DNA of 64,000 nucleotides, taken from NCBI GenBank assembly GCA_016714815.1, contig JADKBZ010000008.1:62001-126000 (forward strand). Direction: 5' to 3'. Under the pieces are notes generated by a model that saw only the letters and a list, made by a program, of their open reading frames with translations, had not been told where the DNA came from and did no database searches. This DNA is from Holophagales bacterium. Its GTDB lineage: Bacteria; Acidobacteriota; Thermoanaerobaculia; UBA5066. A program made the position numbers and the translations under genes. Shown piece by piece: positions 35,232 to 43,050 of the stretch (positions are counted from its first letter, which is position 1; the number at the start of each line of letters is the position of its first letter).

Positions 35232-36461
35232 TCAGGACCTGGCCGCCTGGGCTCCCACCCGCCGGGCCACCATCAGGTTCGAGTCCTTCTCCTGGTGGCG
35301 GTAGCCGATGCCGAACGGCAGCGGCTCGGCCGGCGGGGGGCCGGCGAAGGCCTCGACGAGGTCGGGCTGGAAGCGCTCCTCGAAGAGCCGGATCGGCTTC
35401 CTGTACGAGCCGAAAAGCCTGGACTGCCACCGGTCCTTCTCGAAGAAGCGGTACGGAATCCCCGAGTCGTCCTGGAGGACGAGCGACGAGTGGTCGAGGA
35501 TGACGCCGCGCACGGTCGAGAAGGTCGGCTTGTACATCAGGTACGACGCCGCCTTCAGGAAGGTGGCCGGCTTCTCGAGCGACGCGAGCCAGGCCGTCAG
35601 CTCGGGCCGCTTCTTCAGCCCCGTGTCGGAAAGGTCCTGCGAGAAGTAGAGGAGCTCCCTGGTCGCCTCCTCGCCCAGCGCGCGGAAGAGGATGCGCGCT
35701 CCCCGGCGTTTGGACTCGTCTCCGGCCGGGACGTTCTCGAGGGATCCTCCCGGGCCGACGGTGACGTAGCCGACGTCGAGGATCTCGTGCCCCGTCCCCG
35801 CGAGGAAGACCATCAGGATGGGGAGAACCCCCTCTTCCGCGAGGTCCTTCTTCATCTCGTTCGTCCGGAAGAAGCTGATCTGGAGAATCGGCCGGACGTA
35901 CTTCTCCATCTCGGAGAGGTCACTCGCCAGCTCCGCCTCGGGGCGCGAGGCGACGTCGGGGACCGCCCCGACGGGCTCGAGCCCGACGAGGACGTAGCGG
36001 CTGGCCGACGGAAAGAAGGCGAGAGGGTAGAGGCCGTCCGGCCCGGCGAAGGGATAGAAGAGCGACCGGGGGGCGGGGCCGGGCTCCGTCAGGTGCTCCT
36101 TCGCCCAGAGCCGGACCTTCTCGAGCCGGGCCTTGTCGTGCTGCTGCCAGAGCCCCCGGATCTTCTTCGCGTGGTCCTGGCAGGCGGCGGACGATTCCAC
36201 GGCGGCGAGGGGGCCGTCCCCGACGGGGAGGCCCGCGAGGAGGCGCCCCGTCTGCGTCAGGAGCTTCGCCCGGACCGGATCGAAGGCCGGCGGCGGCGCG
36301 GGAGTCGGATCGGGAGCGGGGCTGAAGGCCGCCGCGGCGGCCGCGGTCGCGGGCCGCGTCGGGACGGGACGGGAGCCCCCGGCCTCGGAGCGTGAGCAGC
36401 CGCTGGCGGAGAGGAGAGCGACGACGGAGAGGGTGACGGCGGAAAGGGAGTTCCTGCTCAT
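35232..36461 (-). CDS. Hypothetical lipoprotein
   Basis: A 409-residue lipoprotein (lipobox SASGC, Cys22) with an Ala/Pro-rich linker after the anchor. I do not recognise the family. The mature part is mixed alpha/beta with SLFYPFAGPDGLYPLAFFPSASRYVLVGLEPVG near residues 130-165, VLPILMVFLAGTGHEILDVGYVTVG in the middle and an aromatic GIPYRFFEKDRWQSRLFGSYRKPIRLF near the end. It is the last gene of a tight minus-strand operon, 3 nt after an amino-acid permease, which in turn follows an alpha/beta hydrolase by 3 nt. A role linked to nutrient uptake or envelope turnover is only a guess. Confidence 0.75.
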   Translation of the reverse strand: MSRNSLSAVTLSVVALLSASGCSRSEAGGSRPVPTRPATAAAAAAFSPAPDPTPAPPPAFDPVRAKLLTQTGRLLAGLPVGDGPLAAVESSAACQDHAKKIRGLWQQHDKARLEKVRLWAKEHLTEPGPAPRSLFYPFAGPDGLYPLAFFPSASRYVLVGLEPVGAVPDVASRPEAELASDLSEMEKYVRPILQISFFRTNEMKKDLAEEGVLPILMVFLAGTGHEILDVGYVTVGPGGSLENVPAGDESKRRGARILFRALGEEATRELLYFSQDLSDTGLKKRPELTAWLASLEKPATFLKAASYLMYKPTFSTVRGVILDHSSLVLQDDSGIPYRFFEKDRWQSRLFGSYRKPIRLFEERFQPDLVEAFAGPPPAEPLPFGIGYRHQEKDSNLMVARRVGAQAARS

Positions 36462-36464
36462 GGG

Positions 36465-37796
36465 TCAGCTGGCCTCGGCCAGACCTTTCTTCACTGCCAG
36501 GAAGTAGACGCCCAGCCCGGCCACGACCGTGACCAGCCCGGAGAGCGACTCCACCGGCTTGTTCATGAGGACGTAGACGAGCATCCAGCCGTTCACGGCC
36601 AGGAAGAGGAGCGGGGTGAACGGATAGCCCCAGGTCCGGTAGGGGCGCGGGAGGGCGGGCTCCCGGCGCCGGAGGACGATCACGCCGGCCACGGTGAACG
36701 CGGTCGAGAGGGTGAGGGTGAAGCCGAGGTAGGTGAGGACCGCCTCGAAGGTGGAGGTGGCGAGAAGGAAGAGGACGATGCCGAGCTGCAGGAGGATCGC
36801 CACGGCCGGGGCGCCCGCACGGTTGCGGCGCGCGAGCGGAGCGAAGAAGCGGAGGTCCTCGCCGATCACCTGCGCCACGCGAGGCCCCGCCCAGGCCATC
36901 GCGCTGATGGAGGAGACGAGCCCGAGCGAGATCAGGAGGCCCATGATCCGCGCCCCGCCCGTGCTGAAGATGTGGAGCGCCGAGACGAAGCCGACCTCGA
37001 CCTTCCCCGCGAGCTCGCTGATCGGGGCCGTCCGGAGGAAGACGAAATTGAGCAGGAGGAAGAGGAAGGTGACGATCGCCGTTCCGAGGAAGAGCGAGCG
37101 GGGAATCGTCCGCTGCGGGTCGGCCACCTCTCCGGCGATGTAGGCCGAGCCGTTCCAGCCCGAGTAGGCGTACATGACGAAGACGAGCGAGACGGCGAAC
37201 GGGGCGCTGAAGACGAGAGGGAGGTCCGAGGCGGCCGGCACGATCCGGATCGGCTGGGAGCCCGCCAGGAAGAGCCCGCAGGCGGAGAAGACGAGGATCA
37301 GCGTGACCTTCGCCCAGGTGAAACCGTTCTGGAACCACCCCCCGACCCGGACCCCGGCGAGGTGGACGGCGGAGATGGCGACGACGGCTCCGATGGCGAT
37401 CCACCTGGCGGTCTCCTCGGGAAGCCCGAGGACGCGCGAGAGGTACCTGCCGAACGCCATCGCGGCGAGCGCCTCGGGAGCCGCGAAGCCGACCGTGAGA
37501 GAGATCCAGCCCGAGGCGAAGCCCGCCGAGGGGTGGTAGATCCGCGACAGGAAGTTGTACTCCCCGCCCGACCGCGGGAGAGCCGCCGCGAGCTCGGCGT
37601 AGCAGAGAGCGCCGGAGGCCGCGGCCACGCCCCCGACGACCCAGAGCATCAGGAGCGGAAAGGGCGAGGGGATCACGGCGGCCTGGAAGCCAAGGCTCGT
37701 GAAGACCCCTGTCCCCACCATGCTCGCCACGACGATGCTCGTGGCGGTGAGGACGCCGGAGCGGGACCGGGACGGGGAGGAGGAATCGCCGCTCAT
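36465..37796 (-). CDS. APC-family amino acid permease
   Basis: A 443-residue, about 12-helix inner-membrane transporter of the amino acid-polyamine-organocation superfamily. The helix-1 substrate motif GTGVFTSLG is present (SIVVASMVGTGVFTSLGFQAA), as are ALCYAELAAALPRSGGEYNFL in helices 2-3, YAYSGWNGSAYIAGEVADPQRTIPRSL in helix 6-7 and a C-terminal LPRPYRTWGYPFTPLLFLAVN. Members import amino acids by proton symport or exchange; specificity cannot be read. Its operon with an exported hydrolase and near peptidases fits use of amino acids as carbon and nitrogen sources. Confidence 0.92.
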   Translation of the reverse strand: MSGDSSSPSRSRSGVLTATSIVVASMVGTGVFTSLGFQAAVIPSPFPLLMLWVVGGVAAASGALCYAELAAALPRSGGEYNFLSRIYHPSAGFASGWISLTVGFAAPEALAAMAFGRYLSRVLGLPEETARWIAIGAVVAISAVHLAGVRVGGWFQNGFTWAKVTLILVFSACGLFLAGSQPIRIVPAASDLPLVFSAPFAVSLVFVMYAYSGWNGSAYIAGEVADPQRTIPRSLFLGTAIVTFLFLLLNFVFLRTAPISELAGKVEVGFVSALHIFSTGGARIMGLLISLGLVSSISAMAWAGPRVAQVIGEDLRFFAPLARRNRAGAPAVAILLQLGIVLFLLATSTFEAVLTYLGFTLTLSTAFTVAGVIVLRRREPALPRPYRTWGYPFTPLLFLAVNGWMLVYVLMNKPVESLSGLVTVVAGLGVYFLAVKKGLAEAS

Positions 37797-37799
37797 CCG

Positions 37800-38801
37800 C
37801 TATTTCAGCTTCGCGAGAAAGGTGTCGAGCTTCGCATGAAAGGTCTCCGGGTCGTCGAGCATGATCCAGTGTCCCGTTTCGGGGACCTCTTCCGCGGGAA
37901 TCGAGGGGAGAAGAGCCCGGATGCTGAGCGGCCCCGTCGTCCCGGGGCGGACGAGAAGAGCCGCGGGTCCCCTGTAGGACTTCAGCGGGGCGACCGGGTG
38001 GTAGGCGGCGAGGCCGGCGTAGGCGGCCGAGGCGGCGCGCGGATCCGTCCGCCGCAGCGTCGAGAAGACCTCCGCTTCCGTTTCGGGCTTCTCCGGGAGC
38101 AGGGTCTTGCCGAACCAGCCCTCCATGAACTTCCGGAAGGTGGCGGGCTCCATCCCCCTGCGCGTCGCCCGGACCCTCGTCTTCGGCAGCTTCGAGACGT
38201 CTCCCGCCGGGTCGACGAGAAGAAGTCCCGCGATCCGGTCCGGGTGCGCCCCGGCGTAGCAGCCGACGACGGCTCCTCCGAGCGAGTGCCCGACGAGGAC
38301 GAACCGCCGGAAACCGAGCTCGTCCGCCACGGCCCCGACGTCGCTCGCAAGGTCCTCGATCGCGTAGCGGCCGTCGGCGGGAAGCGTCGACCGGCCGTGC
38401 CCTCGAAGGTCGAAGGCGGCCGCGCGCCTCGTGGCCCGGAGGTGCGAGAGGGCCCCCGCCCAGACTCCCGAGTCCCCCGCGAGGCCGTGGACGAAGAGAA
38501 CCGGAAGGCCCCCCTCCCCGCCGTCGAAGACGTGGAGGCGCACCGAAGGGCGATTCACCATCACCACCCGCGCGTCGCTCTCCGGCGAAATGCGCGGCAA
38601 AACGTCCTCTTCACCGGCGGCCACGGGGCTCCGGGCCACGGCTCCGCACGGCAGCAGGAGGAGCAGGACGGCAGCGGGGAGGCGCCGTCGCGAACGACCG
38701 GTTCTTCTGATCAGGGGGGTCTCTCCATCCGGGCCGCGGCTCGCGAGTCCGCCCGCCTGCCGCGTCGAAGGACCATACAGAACGGAGAGACACCTGTCCA
38801 A
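37800..38801 (-). CDS. Alpha/beta hydrolase, probably exported
   Basis: A 333-residue alpha/beta hydrolase. The oxyanion region is LPVLFVHGLAGDSGVW, the nucleophile elbow GHSLGG (Ser173) and the catalytic histidine ETGHWIMLD; an acid lies before the latter. The N-terminus contains a hydrophobic signal-like stretch (RRLPAAVLLLLLPCGAVA), but only after about 40 unusual residues. ATG 38801 may therefore be too far upstream, and a non-ATG start such as the CTG just before IRRTGRS is possible. The substrate is unknown (ester, lactone or peptide). It heads the operon with the APC permease. Confidence 0.8.
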   Translation of the reverse strand: MDRCLSVLYGPSTRQAGGLASRGPDGETPLIRRTGRSRRRLPAAVLLLLLPCGAVARSPVAAGEEDVLPRISPESDARVVMVNRPSVRLHVFDGGEGGLPVLFVHGLAGDSGVWAGALSHLRATRRAAAFDLRGHGRSTLPADGRYAIEDLASDVGAVADELGFRRFVLVGHSLGGAVVGCYAGAHPDRIAGLLLVDPAGDVSKLPKTRVRATRRGMEPATFRKFMEGWFGKTLLPEKPETEAEVFSTLRRTDPRAASAAYAGLAAYHPVAPLKSYRGPAALLVRPGTTGPLSIRALLPSIPAEEVPETGHWIMLDDPETFHAKLDTFLAKLK

Positions 38802-38872
38802 AGAGGGCGGAACGCCCGCGGGCTTCGGGTTCCGGTTCTCTTCCGCTCTCCCGAGGTGGGGGGAAAAGCCTC

Positions 38873-38899
38873 TATATTAGAAAATCAAGACCTGACCCC
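38873..38899 (-). repeat. Dispersed repeat ggggtcaggtcttgatttt, copy 2
   Basis: On the minus strand: ggggtcaggtcttgatttt followed by ctaatata. It lies 12 nt beyond the yecH-like stop and upstream of the hydrolase operon. Confidence 0.85.
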
Positions 38900-38911
38900 A
38901 AGCCGGGGGAA

Positions 38912-39202
38912 TCAGTGGCCGGCGCAGCCGGGGACGTGGCCAAGGGAGGCGAACTCCCCGTCGAGGGCCAGCTTTCCCTTCGAGGAGAGGAAGGCGAGGA
39001 GCCCTTCGAAGTCGAACCGGTCGCCGTGGCAGTTGCCGTAGACCGCCTGCTCGCCGAAGACGGTGCCGGCAGCGCTCTTCAGCTCCGCGACCGGAAGGCG
39101 CCCGCCGCGATCCGCGAGGATGGAGAGGATCTCGTGACCGAAGACGAAGCCTTCGCCCTCGTGGGAATGGTCGTGGTCGTGGTCGTGCGCTGGCGTCGTC
39201 AT
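38912..39202 (-). CDS. YecH-like metal-binding family protein with His-rich N-terminus
   Basis: A 96-residue protein resembling E. coli YecH (DUF2492). Shared features are GHEILSILADRG near the start of the domain, VFGEQAVYGNC, a GLLAFLSSKGKL helix and the C-terminal Cys-x-x-His (GCAGH), which suggest a small metal site. The N-terminus adds a run of alternating Asp-His residues (HDHDHDHSHEGEG), a likely metal-binding extension absent from YecH. Start 39202 gives this extension directly; a start 7 residues upstream is also open. Function is unknown, possibly in metal handling. Confidence 0.8.
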   Translation of the reverse strand: MTTPAHDHDHDHSHEGEGFVFGHEILSILADRGGRLPVAELKSAAGTVFGEQAVYGNCHGDRFDFEGLLAFLSSKGKLALDGEFASLGHVPGCAGH

Positions 39203-39290
39203 GGAGCGGAACGTAGCACGCACCCCGCCGGACGCGGGATGACGGGCGTCATGGCGGCGGACCGGAGACCGCCCTTCCGGCTCGCTCCGC

Positions 39291-40406
39291 TCAGCGCGGG
39301 AGAACTGGTGGAAGGCCCCTCTCCGTCAGCAGGTAGACGGCGAAGGTCCCGAGCCAGTGGCTCCCCTCGTAGTGATCGGAGGTGACGCTCGGCAGGCTCG
39401 CCTTCCCGTGGGCTTCGGCGGTCGCCCGGAGGGCTCGAGTGCGCGAGTCTCCCTGCGGCAGCCCCGCGGCGATCCCACGGAGCATCCAGGCGCGGGAGAG
39501 GTTGAGGCCGTCGAGGTGGACGAGCTTGCCGTCGGTCCGATCGGTGACGATGCCGGGGACGAGCCACTTCGCCGAGCCGTCCTTCGGCAGGCCCGGAAGG
39601 AAGGCCGAGAGCCACGCGCCGAAGCGGGCCGGCGGCAGCACGCGGCGCATCAGGTCGGCCTCCGCGATGCAGGGCGAGAGGAAGTCCTGGCCGGAGGGCT
39701 CGTAGCCGATCGGACAGCCCGTGTCCTTGCCGTAGAGCTCGACGACGCGGCGGGCGAGGAGGTCCAGCTTCGCCGTCTCCCCCGCGCCGCGGGCCCAGTC
39801 GAGGACGAGGCCGAAGGCGAAGGCCGTCTGCGGGTGCTCCCCCTCGCGGATCGGGTAGGCGAGCTTCGGGAGCCAGGCGAAGAAGAGCTCCGCGACCTTC
39901 GCCTCGAGGGGAGCGAGCGCCTTCGACCACGCCCGTGCCTCGGGGTCGTCCCACTCGCGCAGCTCGGTGGCGAGCGCCAGGAGCCAGGCGAGGCCGTAGG
40001 GCCGCTCGAACCCGACGCGCCCCGGCGCTTCGAGGTAGGCGACCTCCCCCGCCACGTTCGCCCCGGTCAGGCTCCTGCCGAGCGCCGCACGCGCCTGGGC
40101 GGCGAAGGGCGCCGACGGGTAGAGACGGGCGAGACGCGCGAGGAGCCAGTGCCCGTGAACGGAGGAATGCCAGTCGAAGCAGCCGAAGAACGCCGGCGTC
40201 AGCTCGCGCGGGGGCCTGGCGTCGGCGTCGGCGTTCATCACGTGGGCGATCTTGTTCGGGTATTCCCTGTGGACGCAGTCGAGCACGAGGCGTGCGAAAC
40301 GGCCCGCCGCCGCCTCGTCGAGCGGGGTTGGCCCGGAAGCGTCGGCGGAGAACGGGAGGGCAAGGGAGACGGAGAGCGAGATGGAGAGCAGGAGCGGGAT
40401 CCGCAT
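39291..40406 (-). CDS. DUF2891 family exported protein
   Basis: A 371-residue protein with a signal peptide (PLLLSISLSVSLALPFSADA). Recognisable DUF2891 elements are HREYPNKIAHVMN, FFGCFDWHSSVHGHWLLARL, EWDDPEARAWSKAL, CPIGYEPSGQDFLSPCIAEADLMRR and a C-terminal SDHYEGSHWLGTFAVYLL. The helical-toroid look and conserved His/Asp residues suggest a glycan-processing or binding enzyme, but no activity is known to me. Its ATG shares one base with the kinase stop (TGATG at 40404-40408), so it is translationally coupled to the Ser/Thr kinase, an unusual pairing. Confidence 0.85.
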   Translation of the reverse strand: MRIPLLLSISLSVSLALPFSADASGPTPLDEAAAGRFARLVLDCVHREYPNKIAHVMNADADARPPRELTPAFFGCFDWHSSVHGHWLLARLARLYPSAPFAAQARAALGRSLTGANVAGEVAYLEAPGRVGFERPYGLAWLLALATELREWDDPEARAWSKALAPLEAKVAELFFAWLPKLAYPIREGEHPQTAFAFGLVLDWARGAGETAKLDLLARRVVELYGKDTGCPIGYEPSGQDFLSPCIAEADLMRRVLPPARFGAWLSAFLPGLPKDGSAKWLVPGIVTDRTDGKLVHLDGLNLSRAWMLRGIAAGLPQGDSRTRALRATAEAHGKASLPSVTSDHYEGSHWLGTFAVYLLTERGLPPVLPR

Positions 40407-42250
40407 CAGTCGGGTGCGGCGAGGATCCGGACCCGGAGCCTCGCCACCCTCGGAAAATCGAGAGTCTTCATCTTTATGGAGACGCGGTTCGTGTCGCCCG
40501 CTTCCGTTCCGTTGAGGGTCCGCTCCTGGACCCCGGAACCGATCTCGTGGCCGCCGTCGTCGAGGAGAGAGACGCGGTAAGTGCACTTCCAGTCGTTGTC
40601 GTCGCGGTTCATGTAGGTGAACTTCACCGTCAGGCTCGTCGTGTCGCCCGGCTTGCCTTCGGCCTTGCGGACCTCGTCCGGCTTCGGCCAGCCCGTCACC
40701 TCGACCGATTCGATCGTGATGAACCGGTCCTCGATCCCGACGGGAACCGACTCCCCCGTCCGGAAGGGGACGACACGCTCGAGGCGCGAAGCGGGATTCG
40801 CCGGGCTGGCGGACTCGGTCGGACGTTGCGGCGGCGCGGTGGGAGGAGCAGCGGAGGGCTGGGGCGTCCAGGTCGTCACGCCGGGCGACGAACCCGTCGC
40901 GGGGCTCCGGCCGGGAGCCGGGGTCGCCCGGGGCCCGGCCGTCGGGGGCATCGTCGGGACCCCCAGCTCCTCGATCGTCACCAGGGTCGCGCCGTCGTCC
41001 GGGACCTCGGTACCCGCCGCCACGACACCTTCCGCCCCAAGCCCGCCGGTCTCCGCCGTTTGCGGAGTCGGAGTCGGGAGCGCTGCGGGAGGCACCGGAG
41101 TCGGCAGGACCGCCTCGCCCCCGGGAGGCTCCACCGGGGTTCCCTTCGGCCCGAAGAGCGTCCATCCCACCCCCGCCGCCACGCCGACGAAGAGGAGCGC
41201 GACGACGGCGATCGCGGCGACGACCGCGCCCGTCGACGGTCCGGAGGGCGCCGGACGCCGTACCGTGACCCCCGTCTGGGGCGCGGGGAGGGTCAGGTGC
41301 GCCCGGCGGGAACCGGACGACGGGGCTGCCGTCGGGCGAAGGGTGGCCGCCGTGTCGCCGCCCGCGGCGCTCCAGGTGGGGTCCGGGGAACGAGCGGCCC
41401 GGACCGCCGTGGAGACCCGCACGGGCATCGAGGCGCCGAGGGCCGCGGCGAGCGCCTCGACCATCTGGCGGCACGAGTCGAACCGCTCCTGCGCCTTCTT
41501 GGAGAGCGCCTTCGCCAGGACGGCGTCGACCTCCGGAGGCAGCTCCGGGACGAAAGAAGAAGCCGGCGGCGGCGCCACGCGGAGGTGCTTGTCGAGGATG
41601 GCGAAAGGAGACTCGCTCCGGAAGGGAGTCCGGCCCGTCAGCAGCTCGAACGCGACGATGCCGAGGGCGTACTGGTCGGCACGCGCGTCGAGCGGCCGGC
41701 CGACCGCCTGTTCCGGCGCCATGTAGGCCGGAGTGCCGACGACCATCCCGGCCACCGTCAGCTCCGAGGAGACCGCCGTGTTCTTGGCGAGGCCGAAGTC
41801 GGCGAGGAGGAGGCTTCCCGAGGCGTCGACGAGGACGTTCGCCGGCTTCACGTCGCGGTGGAGGACGCCGCGCGCGTGCGCGTGGTCGAGCGCGGCGGCG
41901 ATCGCGGCGAGCGCCTCCACCGCCTCGTCCGCCGGCATCGGGCCGGAGATCTGCTCCTTCAGGCTTCCGCCGGGCAGAAGCGGCATCACGAGGTAGGTGA
42001 CGCCCCCCTCCGTCCCGAAGTCGTAGATCGGGAGGATGCGGGGGTGCTCGAGCTGCGCGGCGAGGCGCGCCTCGCGGATGAAGCGCTCGTGGAACTCGGC
42101 CTCCCCGGCGATCTCGTCGCGGACGACCTTCACCGCGACGCTCCGGTGGAGCCCTTCGTCGAACGCCTCCCAGACCTCCGCCATCCCTCCCGCGCCGATC
42201 TTGCGCGAGAGGACGTAGCGCCCGAGCTTCCGCCCCGCTTCGACCGTCAT
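40406..42250 (-). CDS. Transmembrane Ser/Thr protein kinase with C-terminal sensor-like domain
   Basis: A 614-residue Hanks-type kinase. The cytoplasmic kinase domain (about 10-270) is complete: glycine loop IGAGGMAEV, VAVKVV lysine, HRDVKPANVL catalytic loop, LADFGLAKN, and GTPAYMAPEQ activation-segment end. A Pro/Ala/Thr-rich linker surrounds one transmembrane helix (GAVVAAIAVVALLFVGVAAGVGW, about 333-365). The extracytoplasmic end has a beta-sandwich-like region (RFITIESVEVTGWPKPDEVRK...VSIKMKTLDFPRVARLRVRIL). It overlaps the YkgJ-like gene upstream by 4 nt (ATGA) and the DUF2891 gene downstream (TGATG). The signal and targets are unknown. Confidence 0.93.
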   Translation of the reverse strand: MTVEAGRKLGRYVLSRKIGAGGMAEVWEAFDEGLHRSVAVKVVRDEIAGEAEFHERFIREARLAAQLEHPRILPIYDFGTEGGVTYLVMPLLPGGSLKEQISGPMPADEAVEALAAIAAALDHAHARGVLHRDVKPANVLVDASGSLLLADFGLAKNTAVSSELTVAGMVVGTPAYMAPEQAVGRPLDARADQYALGIVAFELLTGRTPFRSESPFAILDKHLRVAPPPASSFVPELPPEVDAVLAKALSKKAQERFDSCRQMVEALAAALGASMPVRVSTAVRAARSPDPTWSAAGGDTAATLRPTAAPSSGSRRAHLTLPAPQTGVTVRRPAPSGPSTGAVVAAIAVVALLFVGVAAGVGWTLFGPKGTPVEPPGGEAVLPTPVPPAALPTPTPQTAETGGLGAEGVVAAGTEVPDDGATLVTIEELGVPTMPPTAGPRATPAPGRSPATGSSPGVTTWTPQPSAAPPTAPPQRPTESASPANPASRLERVVPFRTGESVPVGIEDRFITIESVEVTGWPKPDEVRKAEGKPGDTTSLTVKFTYMNRDDNDWKCTYRVSLLDDGGHEIGSGVQERTLNGTEAGDTNRVSIKMKTLDFPRVARLRVRILAAPD

Positions 42251-43050
42251 CGTCCGAACCCCTCTCCCCGGCGGTCTCGCGCGAAACGTGCGTAGACTTT
42301 CTGGAGGATCTCCGGCCCGGGGCGAAGCGGGGCGGCGTCGCGGGCCGAGGCGGCCCAGCGCAGGGCTACGACGAGGGGTACGCAGGGAGCCGGATCGGTG
42401 TTCGCGATCCCCTTCTCCTCACGCGCGGCCGCGGCCCAGACCCGCGTGGGGAGCGAAACCGCCTCGATGGTCTCGACGGTCGGCGCCGCGCAACGGGCGG
42501 GGGGCGACGTGACGAGGTACTCGCGGCAGGCGATGGGCCGTTCGGCATAGATGGAGCAGCTCTCGTCCTCGAGGAACGGGCAGGCGATGCCGAGCCCCAT
42601 GTACTGAAGGCCGAGGTCGACCGCCTCGGCGGCCATCCTCCCGGTCCGGCCCTCGAGCGCGGGAGCGAGCCCCGCCGCCTCGACGCGGCGAAAGGCGCCT
42701 TCGAATCGCTCCTTCACCTCCGAACGCCTCGGCTCGGGAAGCTCCTCGACGAGCGCGGCGATCGCCCGGGCCTCCGCGTGGGCGAGGGGGATGAGCTGCC
42801 GGCAGCAGGCCCCGCACCCCTTCGCGCAGGAGACGGGTTTCCCCGCTGCCACGGACATCTCGGCCCCGTAGGCGACGAAGGCGTCGGCGGTCGTCCGGAG
42901 CGCCGGCAGGAGGCGCTCCATCGGCACCTCGCCCATCGGAACGTCCATCTCGACCCGGACCGTCCCCCCCGGGAGAGCCAGATCCACGGTCAGCCCGCGA
43001 GTGTCCACGTCGGCCTCTTCACGAGGCGGAATTAGACCAGACCCGGCCAT
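42247..43050 (-). CDS. YkgJ family cysteine-cluster protein
   Basis: A 267-residue protein with the CxxCxxCC-type cluster CAKGCGACCRQLIPL (about 75-90) and later cysteines in ACPFLEDESCSIYAERPIACREYL and PARC, the arrangement of the YkgJ family thought to bind zinc or an Fe-S cluster. Homologs of the C-terminal half appear in proteins involved in modification reactions, but no reaction is established. The start is uncertain because it overlaps the ligase 3' end by 19 nt; the gene lies inside a chain of overlapping genes (ligase, this, kinase, DUF2891). Confidence 0.85.
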   Translation of the reverse strand: MAGSGLIPPREEADVDTRGLTVDLALPGGTVRVEMDVPMGEVPMERLLPALRTTADAFVAYGAEMSVAAGKPVSCAKGCGACCRQLIPLAHAEARAIAALVEELPEPRRSEVKERFEGAFRRVEAAGLAPALEGRTGRMAAEAVDLGLQYMGLGIACPFLEDESCSIYAERPIACREYLVTSPPARCAAPTVETIEAVSLPTRVWAAAAREEKGIANTDPAPCVPLVVALRWAASARDAAPLRPGPEILQKVYARFARDRRGEGFGR

